Assembly (NCBI RefSeq): GCF_008001235.1
Contig: NZ_CP040751.1
Coordinates: forward strand, 124,001-188,000
DNA from: Salidesulfovibrio onnuriiensis
GTDB lineage: Bacteria; Desulfobacterota; Desulfovibrionia; Desulfovibrionales; Desulfovibrionaceae
Direction: 5' to 3'
DNA length: 64,000 nt
In this document: positions 36,547-45,347 of the stretch, one piece after another
How the letters are laid out: each line of letters starts with the position of its first letter
Position numbering within the stretch: position 1 is the first letter of the stretch
The notes under the pieces: model-generated
What the model saw: the letters and a program-made list of their open reading frames with translations, nothing else
Told to the model about the DNA's origin: nothing
Database searches by the model: none
Made by a program: the position numbers and the translations under genes

Positions 36547-37567
36547 GCTTACCCCACTGACAAAACGACGGCTTCGCGCCTTCCGCACCTGTCGCCGGGG
36601 ATGGTGGTCGCTCCTGCTCTTCACCGCCCTTTTCGCGCTCTCGCTGGGTGCGGAGTTCATCGCCAATGACACCCCCCTGCTGGTGCGCTACAAGGGAGAC
36701 TTCTACACGCCGGTGCTCACAGACTATGCTGAAACCGTGTTCGGCGGAGACTTCGACACGCCCACCGACTACCGCGACCCGTACATGGCCAATAAAATAC
36801 AAGCCGAAGGCTGGATGTTCTGGCCGCCCATACGCTTTGCGGACGACACCATCGACTTCGACCTGCCTGCGCCCGCCCCCGCGCCGCCATCCCTGGCCCA
36901 CCCACTGGGAACGGACGACCAGGGCCGCGACCTGGTGGCCCGGATTCTCTATGGATTTCGCGTTTCCGTGTGTTTCGGCCTGCTGCTGACCCTTGTCAGC
37001 ACGGTGGCGGGCGTGATGGCCGGGGCCATTCAGGGCTATTATGGCGGACACATCGACATGATCGGCCAGCGCTTCATGGAAATCTGGTCCGGCCTGCCCG
37101 TGCTCTACCTGCTCATCATTCTGTCGGACATGTTCAAACCCGGCTTCTGGTGGTTGCTGGGCATCATGCTGCTCTTCAGCTGGATGGCCCTGGTAAACGT
37201 GGTCCGTACAGAATTCCTGCGCGGCCGCAACCTTGATTATGTGCGCGCGGCCAAGGCCATGGGCGTCCGCGACCGCAACATCATGTTCAGACACATCCTG
37301 CCCAACGCCATGGTGGCGACGCTGACCTTCCTGCCCTTTGTGCTCAACGGGGCAATAACCACCCTGACCTCCCTTGACTTCCTGGGCTTCGGCATGCCGC
37401 CGGGCTCACCCTCACTGGGGGAACTGCTGGCACAGGGCAAGGCAAATCTGCACGCCCCGTGGATCGGGCTTTCCGCATTCGTCGTGCTTTCCGTCACCCT
37501 GACAGTGCTCGTGTTCATCGGTGAAGCTGCCCGCGACGCACTCGACCCCAACAAAAACGCATCATGA
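36539..37567 (+). CDS. peptide ABC transporter permease, YejE-like
   Basis: The 342-residue permease of the DppC/YejE type begins at the ATG at 36539 ([15 protein letters not shown]) inside the end of the previous gene. The YejE hallmark is the long N-terminal periplasmic stretch containing [20 protein letters not shown]. Further on, [16 protein letters not shown] and the EAA loop [19 protein letters not shown] are clear. It pairs with the YejB-like permease; the stop overlaps the ATPase start by 4 nt. Confidence 0.92.
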   Translation: MARLTPLTKRRLRAFRTCRRGWWSLLLFTALFALSLGAEFIANDTPLLVRYKGDFYTPVLTDYAETVFGGDFDTPTDYRDPYMANKIQAEGWMFWPPIRFADDTIDFDLPAPAPAPPSLAHPLGTDDQGRDLVARILYGFRVSVCFGLLLTLVSTVAGVMAGAIQGYYGGHIDMIGQRFMEIWSGLPVLYLLIILSDMFKPGFWWLLGIMLLFSWMALVNVVRTEFLRGRNLDYVRAAKAMGVRDRNIMFRHILPNAMVATLTFLPFVLNGAITTLTSLDFLGFGMPPGSPSLGELLAQGKANLHAPWIGLSAFVVLSVTLTVLVFIGEAARDALDPNKNAS

Positions 37568-39183
37568 CCGCACCACTACTGAACATACAGAATCTCTGCA
37601 TCGCCTTCGGCTCCAGGCCGGTGGTGAAAAACATTTGCCTGAGCGTCCGGCCGGGCGAAACCCTGGCGCTGGTGGGTGAATCCGGTTCGGGCAAATCCCT
37701 GACCGCCCGCGCGGCCATGGCCCTGCTGCCCCAGAAAGCGCAGATCACGGACGGTTCCATCACCCTGGGCGATACCGACATGTTACGCGCGAACGCAGCA
37801 AAGCTCTGCGCCCTGCGCGGCAACCGCGCGGCCATGATCTTTCAGGAGCCGCGCCCCAGTCTTAACCCGCTGCATACCGTGGAAAAACAAATCGGCGAGA
37901 CCCTGTTGCTCCATACAGGGCTCAAGGGCGGTGCTATGCGAAAACGCATCGTGGAATTGCTGGATCTCGTGGGCATCGACAATCCCCAAAAGCGCCTCAC
38001 GTCCTATCCCCATGAGTTGTCCGGTGGCCAATGCCAACGCATTATGATCGCATCAGCCTTGGCCGGCGAGCCGGACCTGCTCATTGCCGACGAGCCCACC
38101 ACGGCCCTGGACGTCACAGTACAGCGCCAGATTCTGGATCTCATTGTCGAGCTTTCCCGCAAGCTGAACATGGCCACCCTGCTCATCAGTCATGACCTGG
38201 GCCTGGTACGCCATTATGCACACAGGATCTGCGTCATGCAGGACGGCAAGATCGTGGAACAAGGTCCCACCGAGGAAGTCTTCGCCTCCCCGGCCAGCGA
38301 TGGCGCGAAACAGCTGCTCCAGGTCAGCCGGGGAATGATCCCCTCGCTACTGCCCGAAAAGAACGAAACACTTCTGGAAGTGGAGGATCTCAAAGTATGG
38401 TTTCCGATACAAAAAGGTCTGCTGCGCCGCACCAAGGATCACGTAAAAGCCGTGAACGGTGTGTCCCTAAAACTGAGCAGGGGCGAATGCCTGGGCATCG
38501 TGGGCGAGTCCGGTTCGGGCAAAACAACCCTGGGGCTTTCCGTACTGCGCATGCTACAGAGCACCGGAGCCGTCACCTTTGACGGGCTGCGCATCGACGG
38601 ACTCAAGGGCGAAAGACTGCGCTCCCTGCGCAAACGCATGCAGATGGTCTTCCAGGATCCGTTCGGTTCCCTCAGCCCGCGTATGAGCATTGAACAGATC
38701 GTGTCCGAAGGGCTGACCGCGCACCACACACTAAACAAGGCGGAACGCGACCGCAGGGTGGACGAGACTCTGACTGAAGTGGGCCTTTCCCCGGACATGC
38801 GCGACCGCTACCCCCACGAATTCTCAGGCGGCCAGCGCCAGCGGATAGCTATTGCCCGCGCCCTGATACTGCGGCCCCAGTTCATGGTGCTGGACGAGCC
38901 CACCTCGTCTCTGGACCGTAGCGTCCAGTTCCGCATCATGGGACTGCTGCGCGGGCTGCAGGTAAAGCACGGCCTGTCCTATCTCTTCATCACCCACGAT
39001 CTGCACCTTACACGGACCTTCTGCCACAGGGTGCTTGTCATGCGCGCAGGCCGCATCGTGGAAGCAGGCCCCACGCAGACCGTTTTCGATACACCCCGGG
39101 CAAACTACACCCAAACACTTCTTGACGCAGCAGACCTATCCGGTCCTGCCGCGTCCTCAACCGCAAAGGAATACATCTCATGA
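37564..39183 (+). CDS. peptide ABC transporter ATPase with two fused nucleotide-binding domains, YejF-like
   Basis: This 539-residue protein carries two complete ATPase halves. Each has Walker A (GESGSGKS, GESGSGKT), a signature motif (LSGGQ, FSGGQ) and Walker B with the catalytic Glu (LLIADEPTTALD, FMVLDEPTSSLD). The second half starts at about residue 265. YejF-type fusions energise peptide import with the YejA, YejB and YejE partners encoded just upstream. The stop overlaps the DUF3450 gene start by 4 nt, tying the importer to the TonB module in one message. Confidence 0.93.
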   Translation: MTAPLLNIQNLCIAFGSRPVVKNICLSVRPGETLALVGESGSGKSLTARAAMALLPQKAQITDGSITLGDTDMLRANAAKLCALRGNRAAMIFQEPRPSLNPLHTVEKQIGETLLLHTGLKGGAMRKRIVELLDLVGIDNPQKRLTSYPHELSGGQCQRIMIASALAGEPDLLIADEPTTALDVTVQRQILDLIVELSRKLNMATLLISHDLGLVRHYAHRICVMQDGKIVEQGPTEEVFASPASDGAKQLLQVSRGMIPSLLPEKNETLLEVEDLKVWFPIQKGLLRRTKDHVKAVNGVSLKLSRGECLGIVGESGSGKTTLGLSVLRMLQSTGAVTFDGLRIDGLKGERLRSLRKRMQMVFQDPFGSLSPRMSIEQIVSEGLTAHHTLNKAERDRRVDETLTEVGLSPDMRDRYPHEFSGGQRQRIAIARALILRPQFMVLDEPTSSLDRSVQFRIMGLLRGLQVKHGLSYLFITHDLHLTRTFCHRVLVMRAGRIVEAGPTQTVFDTPRANYTQTLLDAADLSGPAASSTAKEYIS

Positions 39184-39962
39184 ACCTGAAACGATTACGC
39201 ACACTCGGCAAGGCGGCAGCGCCGCTGTTTGCGGCCTGTCTGCTGCTGACAGCCCCGGCACCTGCCACGGCAGCTTCCCAAGACATGGCCCAAAAAATGG
39301 TGGATGACGCCATTGCAGCCGAAACCAGCGCCCAGAAGCAACAGACCCGTTGGAACGCCCAACGCGCCGCCATGCTGGAGGAAATCCGCCAGCTCAAAAG
39401 CGAGAACCTATGGCTCTCCTTCCAGGAAAAGAAATACTCCCGGTACGTCGGCTCCATTGAGGGTAAGATCGCGGAACTGCAACGCATCAAGGCCGAACTG
39501 GAACGCATGGAGCAGGAGCTCGAACCGCTTCTCTACAGCCTGGTGGACCGCCTTACCGACGCGGTGCAGACGGATCTGCCTTTCCTCAAACAGGAACGCA
39601 CCCGGCGCCTGGATTTCCTGCAGCGCACCCTGGACGACCACGAGCTTTCCAACGGTGAAAAGCTGCGTCGCATCCTGGAGGCTCTGGAAGTGGAAACCGC
39701 TTACGGCCGAAGCGCTGAGATGAGTGAGCAAACCATCCAGCTGGACGGCAAGCCCACCCAGGCCAGGGTTTTCCGGGCCGGGCGCCTGGGCCTGTACTGC
39801 CTGACCCCGGACCAGGCCACCGCAGGCCGGTATGAACGCAAGGCAGCCGGTTTCGTGACCATGGACTCGGAATTCGTGCGCCCCCTCACCGAGTTGCAGA
39901 CCATGATCGAGCGAAAACGCTACACCAATTTCATCTACCTGCCCGTGAAGGAGGTCCGCTGA
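39180..39962 (+). CDS. DUF3450 periplasmic coiled-coil protein of the TonB2-type module
   Basis: The 260-residue protein has a signal peptide (residues about 1-31, cut near ATAAS). A long heptad-rich coiled coil follows (about 40-120: EIRQLKSENLWLSFQEKKYSRYVGS and the IAELQRIKAELERMEQEL region), then a C-terminal domain ending TNFIYLPVKEVR. This matches DUF3450, which in Vibrio-type TonB2 loci precedes ttpC. It is probably periplasmic and helps the TtpC/ExbB/TonB complex; the exact role is not established. Overlaps on both sides are 4 nt and 1 nt. Confidence 0.85.
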   Translation: MNLKRLRTLGKAAAPLFAACLLLTAPAPATAASQDMAQKMVDDAIAAETSAQKQQTRWNAQRAAMLEEIRQLKSENLWLSFQEKKYSRYVGSIEGKIAELQRIKAELERMEQELEPLLYSLVDRLTDAVQTDLPFLKQERTRRLDFLQRTLDDHELSNGEKLRRILEALEVETAYGRSAEMSEQTIQLDGKPTQARVFRAGRLGLYCLTPDQATAGRYERKAAGFVTMDSEFVRPLTELQTMIERKRYTNFIYLPVKEVR

Positions 39963-41383
39963 TGCGTTTTCTCTGCGCCATCATCACCCTGCTCCTCCTG
40001 AGCCTGCCCGCAGCGGCGGCCGAGGAGCAACAAGCCGCTCCCTCCCCGCAGGAATCCACATGGAACACAACCGTGGGCGAAGTGGAAAAGCTACGCGACC
40101 ATACCAAAGCCGAGGCCGCAACCACCCTGCGGAACATCACTCAGGAACGGCAGGAAATGGAACGAGAACTCAAGGCACTGCGCGCCGAAAAACAAAGCCG
40201 CAGCAACAACTACGAATCGTTGCTCAAACGCTTTGAAGAGCTGACCCAGGAAAAGCAGGCCTTGGATACGGAACTGGACAGCCAGCAGGACTCCATGCGC
40301 CTCATCGAGGGCGCGGTACGGACCTCGGCCAAACAGCTTCGCAAGCGCGCCTTGAACAGCCCGGCCACCGCAGAGCATCCTGGCCGCCTGGGCGAGTTGG
40401 ACCGGCTGCTGGACGCTGACCGTTTCCCCGGCCTGGAATCCATTCAGGTCCTCACGGGCATATGGTTCCGCGAGATGGCCGCATCGGGCGAGGTGCGCAC
40501 GGGCAAGAACCTGTGCGTGGCCCCGGACGGCGGAAGCAGGGAGGGAACCGTCACGCGGATGGGTACCCTGGGTGCGTTCTTCACGGACAACGATGGTCAT
40601 ACCGCCTTTCTGCGATCCAGCGCAGAAGGACGCCTGGAAATCGTGTCTGGCGACTTTGCCGGTGCCGTGGACGCGGCGGAATCATTTGCTACGGGCAAGG
40701 TTGGGGCAGCGCCCCTGGACTTTTCCGGCGGGGAAGTCTTCAAACGCTTTGGCGACGAATCAAGCTTCATGGTCTCGATCCTCAGCGGCGGCGCGCTGGT
40801 CTGGCCCATCCTGCTCGTGGGGCTCATCGGTTTCGCCCTGGCCTCAGAACGTTTCTTCACCCTGAGCCGTATCCGCACCTGCCCGGATTGCAAGATGGGC
40901 ACGGCCCTGGAATGGGCCCTCAAAGGCGACCTGAAACGATGCGCCTCCTGCCTGGGCGACAAGGGCAACACCCCCACCTGCCGAGTGCTCAAACACGTGA
41001 TTCTGCACTCGGGCGGCACCCTGGTGAGCATGGAAAAGGGGCTGCAGGAATCCATCCTGCAGGAAGTCCCCAAGCTGGAACGCTTCCTGCCCACCATCAA
41101 CATCCTGGCCGCCGTGGCCCCACTGCTGGGCCTGCTGGGAACCGTCACCGGCATGATCGGCACCTTCCAGGTCATCACCATCTTCGGCACCGGCGACGCG
41201 CGCATGATGTCCGGCGGCATTTCCGAGGCATTGATCACCACCCAGCTCGGCCTGGCCGTGGCCGTGCCCCTGACCCTTATGCACCACTTCCTGGAACGAA
41301 AGGTAGACCGCATGGTTTCGGACATGGAGGAAAAGGGCACCACCCTGGTGGCGCGAATCATCGCCTCGGAAAAGGGAGAATAA
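39962..41383 (+). CDS. ttpC: TtpC-like long ExbB/MotA/TolQ-family proton channel protein
   Basis: The 473-residue protein has a signal peptide, a periplasmic coiled coil (about 40-110) and a globular stretch, then an ExbB/TolQ core from about residue 268 with three membrane helices (the first at VWPILLVGLIGFALASERF; the second and third around AAVAPLLGLLGTVTGMIGTF and TTQLGLAVAVPLTLMHHF). The long periplasmic N-terminus before an ExbB core is the defining feature of TtpC, the extra subunit needed by TonB2 systems in Vibrio. Gene order (DUF3450, TtpC, ExbB, ExbD, TonB, TPR) matches that system. Confidence 0.88.
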   Translation: MRFLCAIITLLLLSLPAAAAEEQQAAPSPQESTWNTTVGEVEKLRDHTKAEAATTLRNITQERQEMERELKALRAEKQSRSNNYESLLKRFEELTQEKQALDTELDSQQDSMRLIEGAVRTSAKQLRKRALNSPATAEHPGRLGELDRLLDADRFPGLESIQVLTGIWFREMAASGEVRTGKNLCVAPDGGSREGTVTRMGTLGAFFTDNDGHTAFLRSSAEGRLEIVSGDFAGAVDAAESFATGKVGAAPLDFSGGEVFKRFGDESSFMVSILSGGALVWPILLVGLIGFALASERFFTLSRIRTCPDCKMGTALEWALKGDLKRCASCLGDKGNTPTCRVLKHVILHSGGTLVSMEKGLQESILQEVPKLERFLPTINILAAVAPLLGLLGTVTGMIGTFQVITIFGTGDARMMSGGISEALITTQLGLAVAVPLTLMHHFLERKVDRMVSDMEEKGTTLVARIIASEKGE

Positions 41384-41386
41384 CCC

Positions 41387-41968
41387 ATGCTCACGCAACT
41401 CATGAACCACCTGCGCGACGGGGGAACGGTCATGCTGCCCATCGGGCTGCTGGCCCTGGCCCTGTGGTGGCTGGTGTTTCTCAAGGCCCGCGAACTCTGG
41501 GACCTGATCAGCCGCAAGCGCACGCCCGAAGAAGTCCTGCACCAGGAGCAGGACGACTGGCAGAGCGCCATCGCCAGGGACTACCTGACGTCGCGCTCGG
41601 GCAGCGAGGAGCTTGACGTGGAGCTTTCCCGGGTGCTGGTGGACCGCTACGCCGGAGTGGCAGAAAAAGGCATCCCCACCATTCTTGTGCTGGCCGCAAC
41701 CGCACCGCTCCTTGGGCTGCTGGGCACGGTCACCGGCATGGTGGACACCTTCGAGGTCATCGCCCAGTTCGGCACGGGCAACGCCAAAGGGTTGGCCGCG
41801 GGTATCTCCCAGGCCCTGATCACCACCCAGAGCGGCCTGATAGTGGCAGTGCCGGGCATGGTGGTGGGCGGTCTGCTCTACCGCAGGGCCAGCAAGCTCA
41901 AGGCAAAAATGGAACTCTTTCTGGGCGGCGTGGAGCGCATCGCCGCAGGCAAGGAGGCACGCGCATGA
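41387..41968 (+). CDS. exbB: ExbB/TolQ-family proton channel subunit
   Basis: The 193-residue protein is the short ExbB of the module: a first helix at about 15-33 (MLPIGLLALALWWLVFLKA), a cytoplasmic loop, and the paired helices with the conserved AAATAPLLGLLGTVTGMVDTF and TTQSGLIVAVPGMV segments. Together with ExbD it uses proton-motive force to energise TonB. It lies 3 nt after ttpC, and its stop overlaps exbD by 4 nt. Confidence 0.93.
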   Translation: MLTQLMNHLRDGGTVMLPIGLLALALWWLVFLKARELWDLISRKRTPEEVLHQEQDDWQSAIARDYLTSRSGSEELDVELSRVLVDRYAGVAEKGIPTILVLAATAPLLGLLGTVTGMVDTFEVIAQFGTGNAKGLAAGISQALITTQSGLIVAVPGMVVGGLLYRRASKLKAKMELFLGGVERIAAGKEARA

Positions 41969-42378
41969 GCGCCTATTCCCCTTACCGCAAAAAACGCGAC
42001 TCGGGCACGGGCATCAACATGACCCCGCTCATAGACATGGTCTTCATTCTTCTCATCTTCTTCATCGTCACCACCAGTTTCGTGAAGGAGTCGGGCGTGG
42101 ATGTGGAACGCCCGGTGGCCAATTCTGCCGAACGCAAGGAAAACGTCAGCGTGGTGGTGGGCATCGACCCCACGGGCACCATCTGGCTGGACGGCAAAAG
42201 CATCGACATCCGATCCGTGCGGCCCTGGATGGAGCGTTTCGTGGCCGAGACACCCGAGGGCGTGGTCGTGGTGGCCGCCGACACCAAGGCAGAAAGCGGC
42301 ATTCTCATCAAGGTGCTGGACGCCTGCCGCGAGGCCGAGGTCAAGAACGTGAGCGTGGCAGCGAGGAAACCTCAATGA
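41965..42378 (+). CDS. exbD: ExbD/TolR-family biopolymer transport protein
   Basis: The 137-residue protein has one membrane helix carrying the conserved Asp24 in INMTPLIDMVFILLIFF (Asp25 in E. coli ExbD), which is needed for proton use, and a periplasmic domain ending in the VLDACREAEVKNVSVA segment. Overlaps with exbB and tonB are 4 nt on each side. Confidence 0.95.
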   Translation: MSAYSPYRKKRDSGTGINMTPLIDMVFILLIFFIVTTSFVKESGVDVERPVANSAERKENVSVVVGIDPTGTIWLDGKSIDIRSVRPWMERFVAETPEGVVVVAADTKAESGILIKVLDACREAEVKNVSVAARKPQ

Positions 42379-43067
42379 GCTCAAAGGCCATGAAACGACA
42401 CGCGGTATCCGGCATGGCCGCGCTGGCGGCTACCGTGGGCCTGTTTATGCTGCCGCTTCTCATGTCCAGGCTACAGGCCGCCACCCAGCCGCCGTCCGAA
42501 TACGGTTCGGTAAGCCTGTCCAGCACACCCGCCCCGAACCGGGATACGGAAAGCGACACACGGGACGCCCCGGACCAGACCGAGCCGGAGAGGGTACAGG
42601 AGTTTGCGCCGCCCACCCAGGACATGAGTTTCACCCCGCAGCAGCCCACAGCCCAGCTGGACCTGCCCGACGTGGAGTTCACCATCAATCCTCAGCTTAC
42701 CGCGGGCATGGCCCTGCCCGCCCCGGCCGCACTTTCGGCCATGGCCGCTCCCGCACCGGCCGCGCTGTCCGGAGGTTCCCTGAGTATCGGCGAACTGGAC
42801 AATACCATTGCCCCGATTTTCAGTCCTGCGCCGAGATACCCGCGCGACGCCAAGCGACGCCGCATCGAAACTACGGTGCAGGCCAAACTGCACGTAAACG
42901 AACAGGGCAACGTCACCAAAGTGGAGGTGATCAAGGGTCCCTATTCGGACCTCTTCGCACCTCAGCTGCGCAGGGACCTGATGCGCTGGCGCTTCAAGCC
43001 CGGCACCAAGGACGGAAAGCGGGTCAAATGGCACGCCATCGTTCCCATCAACTTCAACCTGGACTAA
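42375..43067 (+). CDS. tonB: TonB protein
   Basis: The 230-residue protein has an N-terminal membrane anchor (about 13-33), a Pro- and Ala-rich periplasmic spacer (about 35-135) and a C-terminal TonB domain with PRYPRDAKRRRIETTVQAKL, VNEQGNVTKVEVIKG and a final RWRFKPGTKDGKRV strand. It would transmit energy to the receptor encoded at 27856. The spacer is short compared with E. coli TonB (239 residues total) but similar to TonB2-type proteins. The anchor lacks the usual SHLS-like His motif, as far as I can see. Confidence 0.9.
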   Translation: MSSKAMKRHAVSGMAALAATVGLFMLPLLMSRLQAATQPPSEYGSVSLSSTPAPNRDTESDTRDAPDQTEPERVQEFAPPTQDMSFTPQQPTAQLDLPDVEFTINPQLTAGMALPAPAALSAMAAPAPAALSGGSLSIGELDNTIAPIFSPAPRYPRDAKRRRIETTVQAKLHVNEQGNVTKVEVIKGPYSDLFAPQLRRDLMRWRFKPGTKDGKRVKWHAIVPINFNLD

Positions 43068-43070
43068 GCC

Positions 43071-44297
43071 ATGCGTTGTTTCCCCACAGCCCTCGCCCTG
43101 TGGCTCCTGCTCATCCTGTCCGCGCCCGTAACGGTTTCGGCAAACGACATGGCTCGGCCCATGACCGAACAGACCCGGCTTCGACTTTCCAAGGCGCATA
43201 AATGCATAAAAATGGACAAACCAGAATGCGCCCGCCAGATTCTGAGCAGATACATGGAAACCGCATCGCGGCCCCACCCCTATGGCGTGGTGCTCTACGG
43301 CAGCCTGCTCCTGGAACAGCATGAGCTGGCCGAGGCCGCCAGCGTGTTTGAACGGGGCTACGAGAATTATCCAAAATGCAGAGAGATCGTGCACAACCTG
43401 GCCGTGGTACGCTACGAGCAGGAAAGATACAGCGAGGCGGGCGAGATGTTCCTGAAAAGCTGCGCCCTGGCCGAGAGGCCCACGCCGGAAATCCGCTACC
43501 AGGGGGCCGTGTGTTTTTACCAGGCGGAACTCTACAAGCAGGCACACGAGGCTGTCAGCCCACTGCTGAACCTCAAGCAGGTCAAAAAGAACTGGGTGCG
43601 CCTGGCGGCCCACTGCCTGATCCAGCTCAAGGACTGGCCACGGGCCGAAAAAACACTGGTCCGATTCCTGAAGGTCTCCCCGGCCGAACACGAATACTGG
43701 AAACTCCTTGCCAACGTGCGCATTGAGCGCAAGCAGTACACGCGCGCCGCAGCAGCCCTGGAGATTGCCTATCGCATAAAGCCGCCAAGCGAGGAGGAAC
43801 GCCGCAGTCTTTCCCAGCTCTACCTCTATGTGGACGCGCCCCTGCTTGCGGCCCATGCCCTTAAGGACGATTTCAAGGGAACGCCGCCGCCCAAGGTCTG
43901 CGACCAGTTGGCACGGGCCTATCTCACGGCCGGACGAATTGAACCGGCGTTGGGAATGATAGACCTGGCAATCCAGCAGGAAAACACGGCCGAACGCTGG
44001 CTTACCAAAGGCAAGATCCTATACGGCAAACGGCGTTACGCAGAAGCCGAGGGCGCACTGAAGCAGGCGGTCAAGCTCAAGGAAAAAAGTGGATTGGCCC
44101 ATTTTCTCATGGGCATGAGCCTGTGGGAGCAACAGAACTGGCAAGAATCCAGAGACTGGTTCAAACGGACAGGGCAGTTCAAACGCTATGCGAAACGCGC
44201 GGACAGGGCCATCAAGTCTATCGACAGCATGATTGAGAGTGAACGCCAGAGCCGTCTGGCAACAATTGATGGCGAAGACCCACACCAGCTCCCCTGA
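43071..44297 (+). CDS. TPR-repeat periplasmic protein of the TonB2-type module
   Basis: The 408-residue protein has a signal peptide (about 1-24) and around nine tetratricopeptide-like helical repeats through the rest, for example AEAASVFERGYENYPK, EAGEMFLKSCALAER, RAAAALEIAYRIKPP and AEGALKQAVKLKEKSG. A TPR gene follows tonB in Vibrio TonB2 clusters too, which supports the call. It is likely periplasmic and structural; its partner is unknown. It is the last gene of the plus-strand operon, 3 nt after tonB. Confidence 0.85.
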   Translation: MRCFPTALALWLLLILSAPVTVSANDMARPMTEQTRLRLSKAHKCIKMDKPECARQILSRYMETASRPHPYGVVLYGSLLLEQHELAEAASVFERGYENYPKCREIVHNLAVVRYEQERYSEAGEMFLKSCALAERPTPEIRYQGAVCFYQAELYKQAHEAVSPLLNLKQVKKNWVRLAAHCLIQLKDWPRAEKTLVRFLKVSPAEHEYWKLLANVRIERKQYTRAAAALEIAYRIKPPSEEERRSLSQLYLYVDAPLLAAHALKDDFKGTPPPKVCDQLARAYLTAGRIEPALGMIDLAIQQENTAERWLTKGKILYGKRRYAEAEGALKQAVKLKEKSGLAHFLMGMSLWEQQNWQESRDWFKRTGQFKRYAKRADRAIKSIDSMIESERQSRLATIDGEDPHQLP

Positions 44298-44712
44298 AGC
44301 TTAGGCGTCCAAGGCAACTGCAGTCAAAAGTCCCGCCCGCTATCAAAAAGCTTAACGGTGCGTGGAACTTAACATACTTAAATAAATAATTTTCAGCACC
44401 TTAAAACTGGACTGGCTATAGCACCCAGTGGTGATATGCCTCATAAAACCTAGAATGCGTTTGAGGAGGCTCATACCAAGCTTTCAGAGGAACGAGACGT
44501 TTAAGCAAACCAAAAACTAGCTGGAGATAGTCTTCATATCCCCACCTCACTGGCTCGATTCTTTTGATGTCATAGCGCACTATCAGTTCATCAGTTTTTG
44601 GGCCACAACCTAGAAGGCTTGATTGTAGTGGGATGCAATCCCAGCATATATTTTTCTATTTGTGGGGCAGATATGGGGCAAACTACCGATCCCCCCTTAA
44701 AATCATCAAAAA
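44298..44712. other. non-coding right margin of the island
   Basis: This gap without a supported gene is AT-rich compared with its surroundings. It contains the direct repeat TGGGGCA-gata-TGGGGCA at 44662-44679, 73 nt from the tRNA end. A short open stretch at about 44576-44733 (plus) has a KIIKKAAHDL-like tail; I could not identify it and an integrase remnant is only a guess. Confidence 0.4.
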
Positions 44713-44741
44713 AGCGGCTCACGATTTAATCGTAAGCCGCT
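44705..44741 (-). terminator. terminator of tRNA-Leu
   Basis: AGCGGCTTACGAT and ATCGTGAGCCGCT pair with one mismatch around TAA, followed on the minus strand by a T-run (A's at 44705-44713). It starts 10 nt after the tRNA 3' end. Confidence 0.88.
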
Positions 44742-44751
44742 GATTTTATTC

Positions 44752-44838
44752 TGGTACCGAGGGAGAGACTCGAACTCTCAAGGCCTTGCGACCGGCGGAT
44801 TTTGAATCCGCTGCGTCTACCAATTCCGCCACCCCGGC
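44752..44838 (-). tRNA. tRNA-Leu (anticodon CAA)
   Basis: This is an 87-nt gene with an encoded CCA end. The acceptor GCCGGGG pairs with CCTCGGT using wobbles; the D-arm has GGTAGACGC; the anticodon stem GCGGA/TCCGC holds the loop TTCAAAA with CAA; there is a long class II variable arm; and the T-arm is GAGAGTTCGAGTCTCTC. It lies 48 nt downstream of the 44886 gene. Its last 19 nt are repeated at 24753, marking the island attachment site. Confidence 0.96.
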
Positions 44839-44885
44839 ACGGAAGGCATCCTACATAGAGGATATGGGTTGCGCATGTCAACGAT

Positions 44886-45260
44886 TCAGTTGGGTTCCGG
44901 GGAGGATTCCGGCTCCGTTCCCGGTTCAAATTCCATGGGGATCCGATGCCGCAGCAGGGCGATGACACCGTCCGAATCCTCCACCGTGAAGCCGATGCGC
45001 CACCAGCGGCCCGTGCGGTGGGCGACAAAGATGCGGTCCCGGCCCGGCCTGCCCGAGTCGCCCGGGAACCAGGTGCGGAAATCGCCGGTGCCGTGGATGC
45101 GCCAACGCCCGCTCCACAAGGTGGGCCTGCGCACTGCCACCTTTCCTATTTCCGAAAGCTCCACCCGTTTGTCCCTGCCCAGGGGAAAGGAATAGCCGTG
45201 AAAGGTGATGCCGGTTTCATCAATGGTCACCAGCCCGTCCGAATAAAGAAAATCGCTCAT
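44886..45260 (-). CDS. hypothetical small protein with PH-like beta domain
   Basis: The 124-residue protein is mostly beta-strand in character (SDGLVTIDETGITFHGYSFP, KRVELSEIGKVAVRRP, RIFVAHRTGRWWRIGFTVED), which suggests a PH-like or GRAM-like fold. There are no membrane helices and no catalytic motif. I do not recognise a named family. It lies just upstream of tRNA-Leu on the same strand and may share its transcript. Confidence 0.7.
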   Translation of the reverse strand: MSDFLYSDGLVTIDETGITFHGYSFPLGRDKRVELSEIGKVAVRRPTLWSGRWRIHGTGDFRTWFPGDSGRPGRDRIFVAHRTGRWWRIGFTVEDSDGVIALLRHRIPMEFEPGTEPESSPEPN

Positions 45261-45347
45261 ACCATCTCCGCATGACTTGACGCTTCCCGCGCGCCGGAAC
45301 TACTCTCGGCCCAACGCCACCCGTCCGAAAACCAAAGGATTCCGCCA

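Larger units (their letters stand above)
24754..44769. mobile_element. predicted 20-kb genomic island inserted in tRNA-Leu(CAA)
   Basis: The segment is bounded by the partial tRNA-Leu 3' end at 24753 and the intact tRNA at 44752. Each tRNA end is followed on the minus strand by its own hairpin terminator. Every recognised gene inside belongs to one TonB/protease/ABC uptake system, while the outside genes are unrelated. No intact integrase is present, so the element is either non-mobile now or was mobilised in trans. The boundaries are inferred from a short repeat only. Confidence 0.6.

Noticed and set aside
44576-44733. An integrase C-terminus remnant next to the tRNA
   Set aside because: The short open stretch ends in a KIIKKAAHDL-like tail but shows none of the recombinase catalytic residues, so I do not call it.
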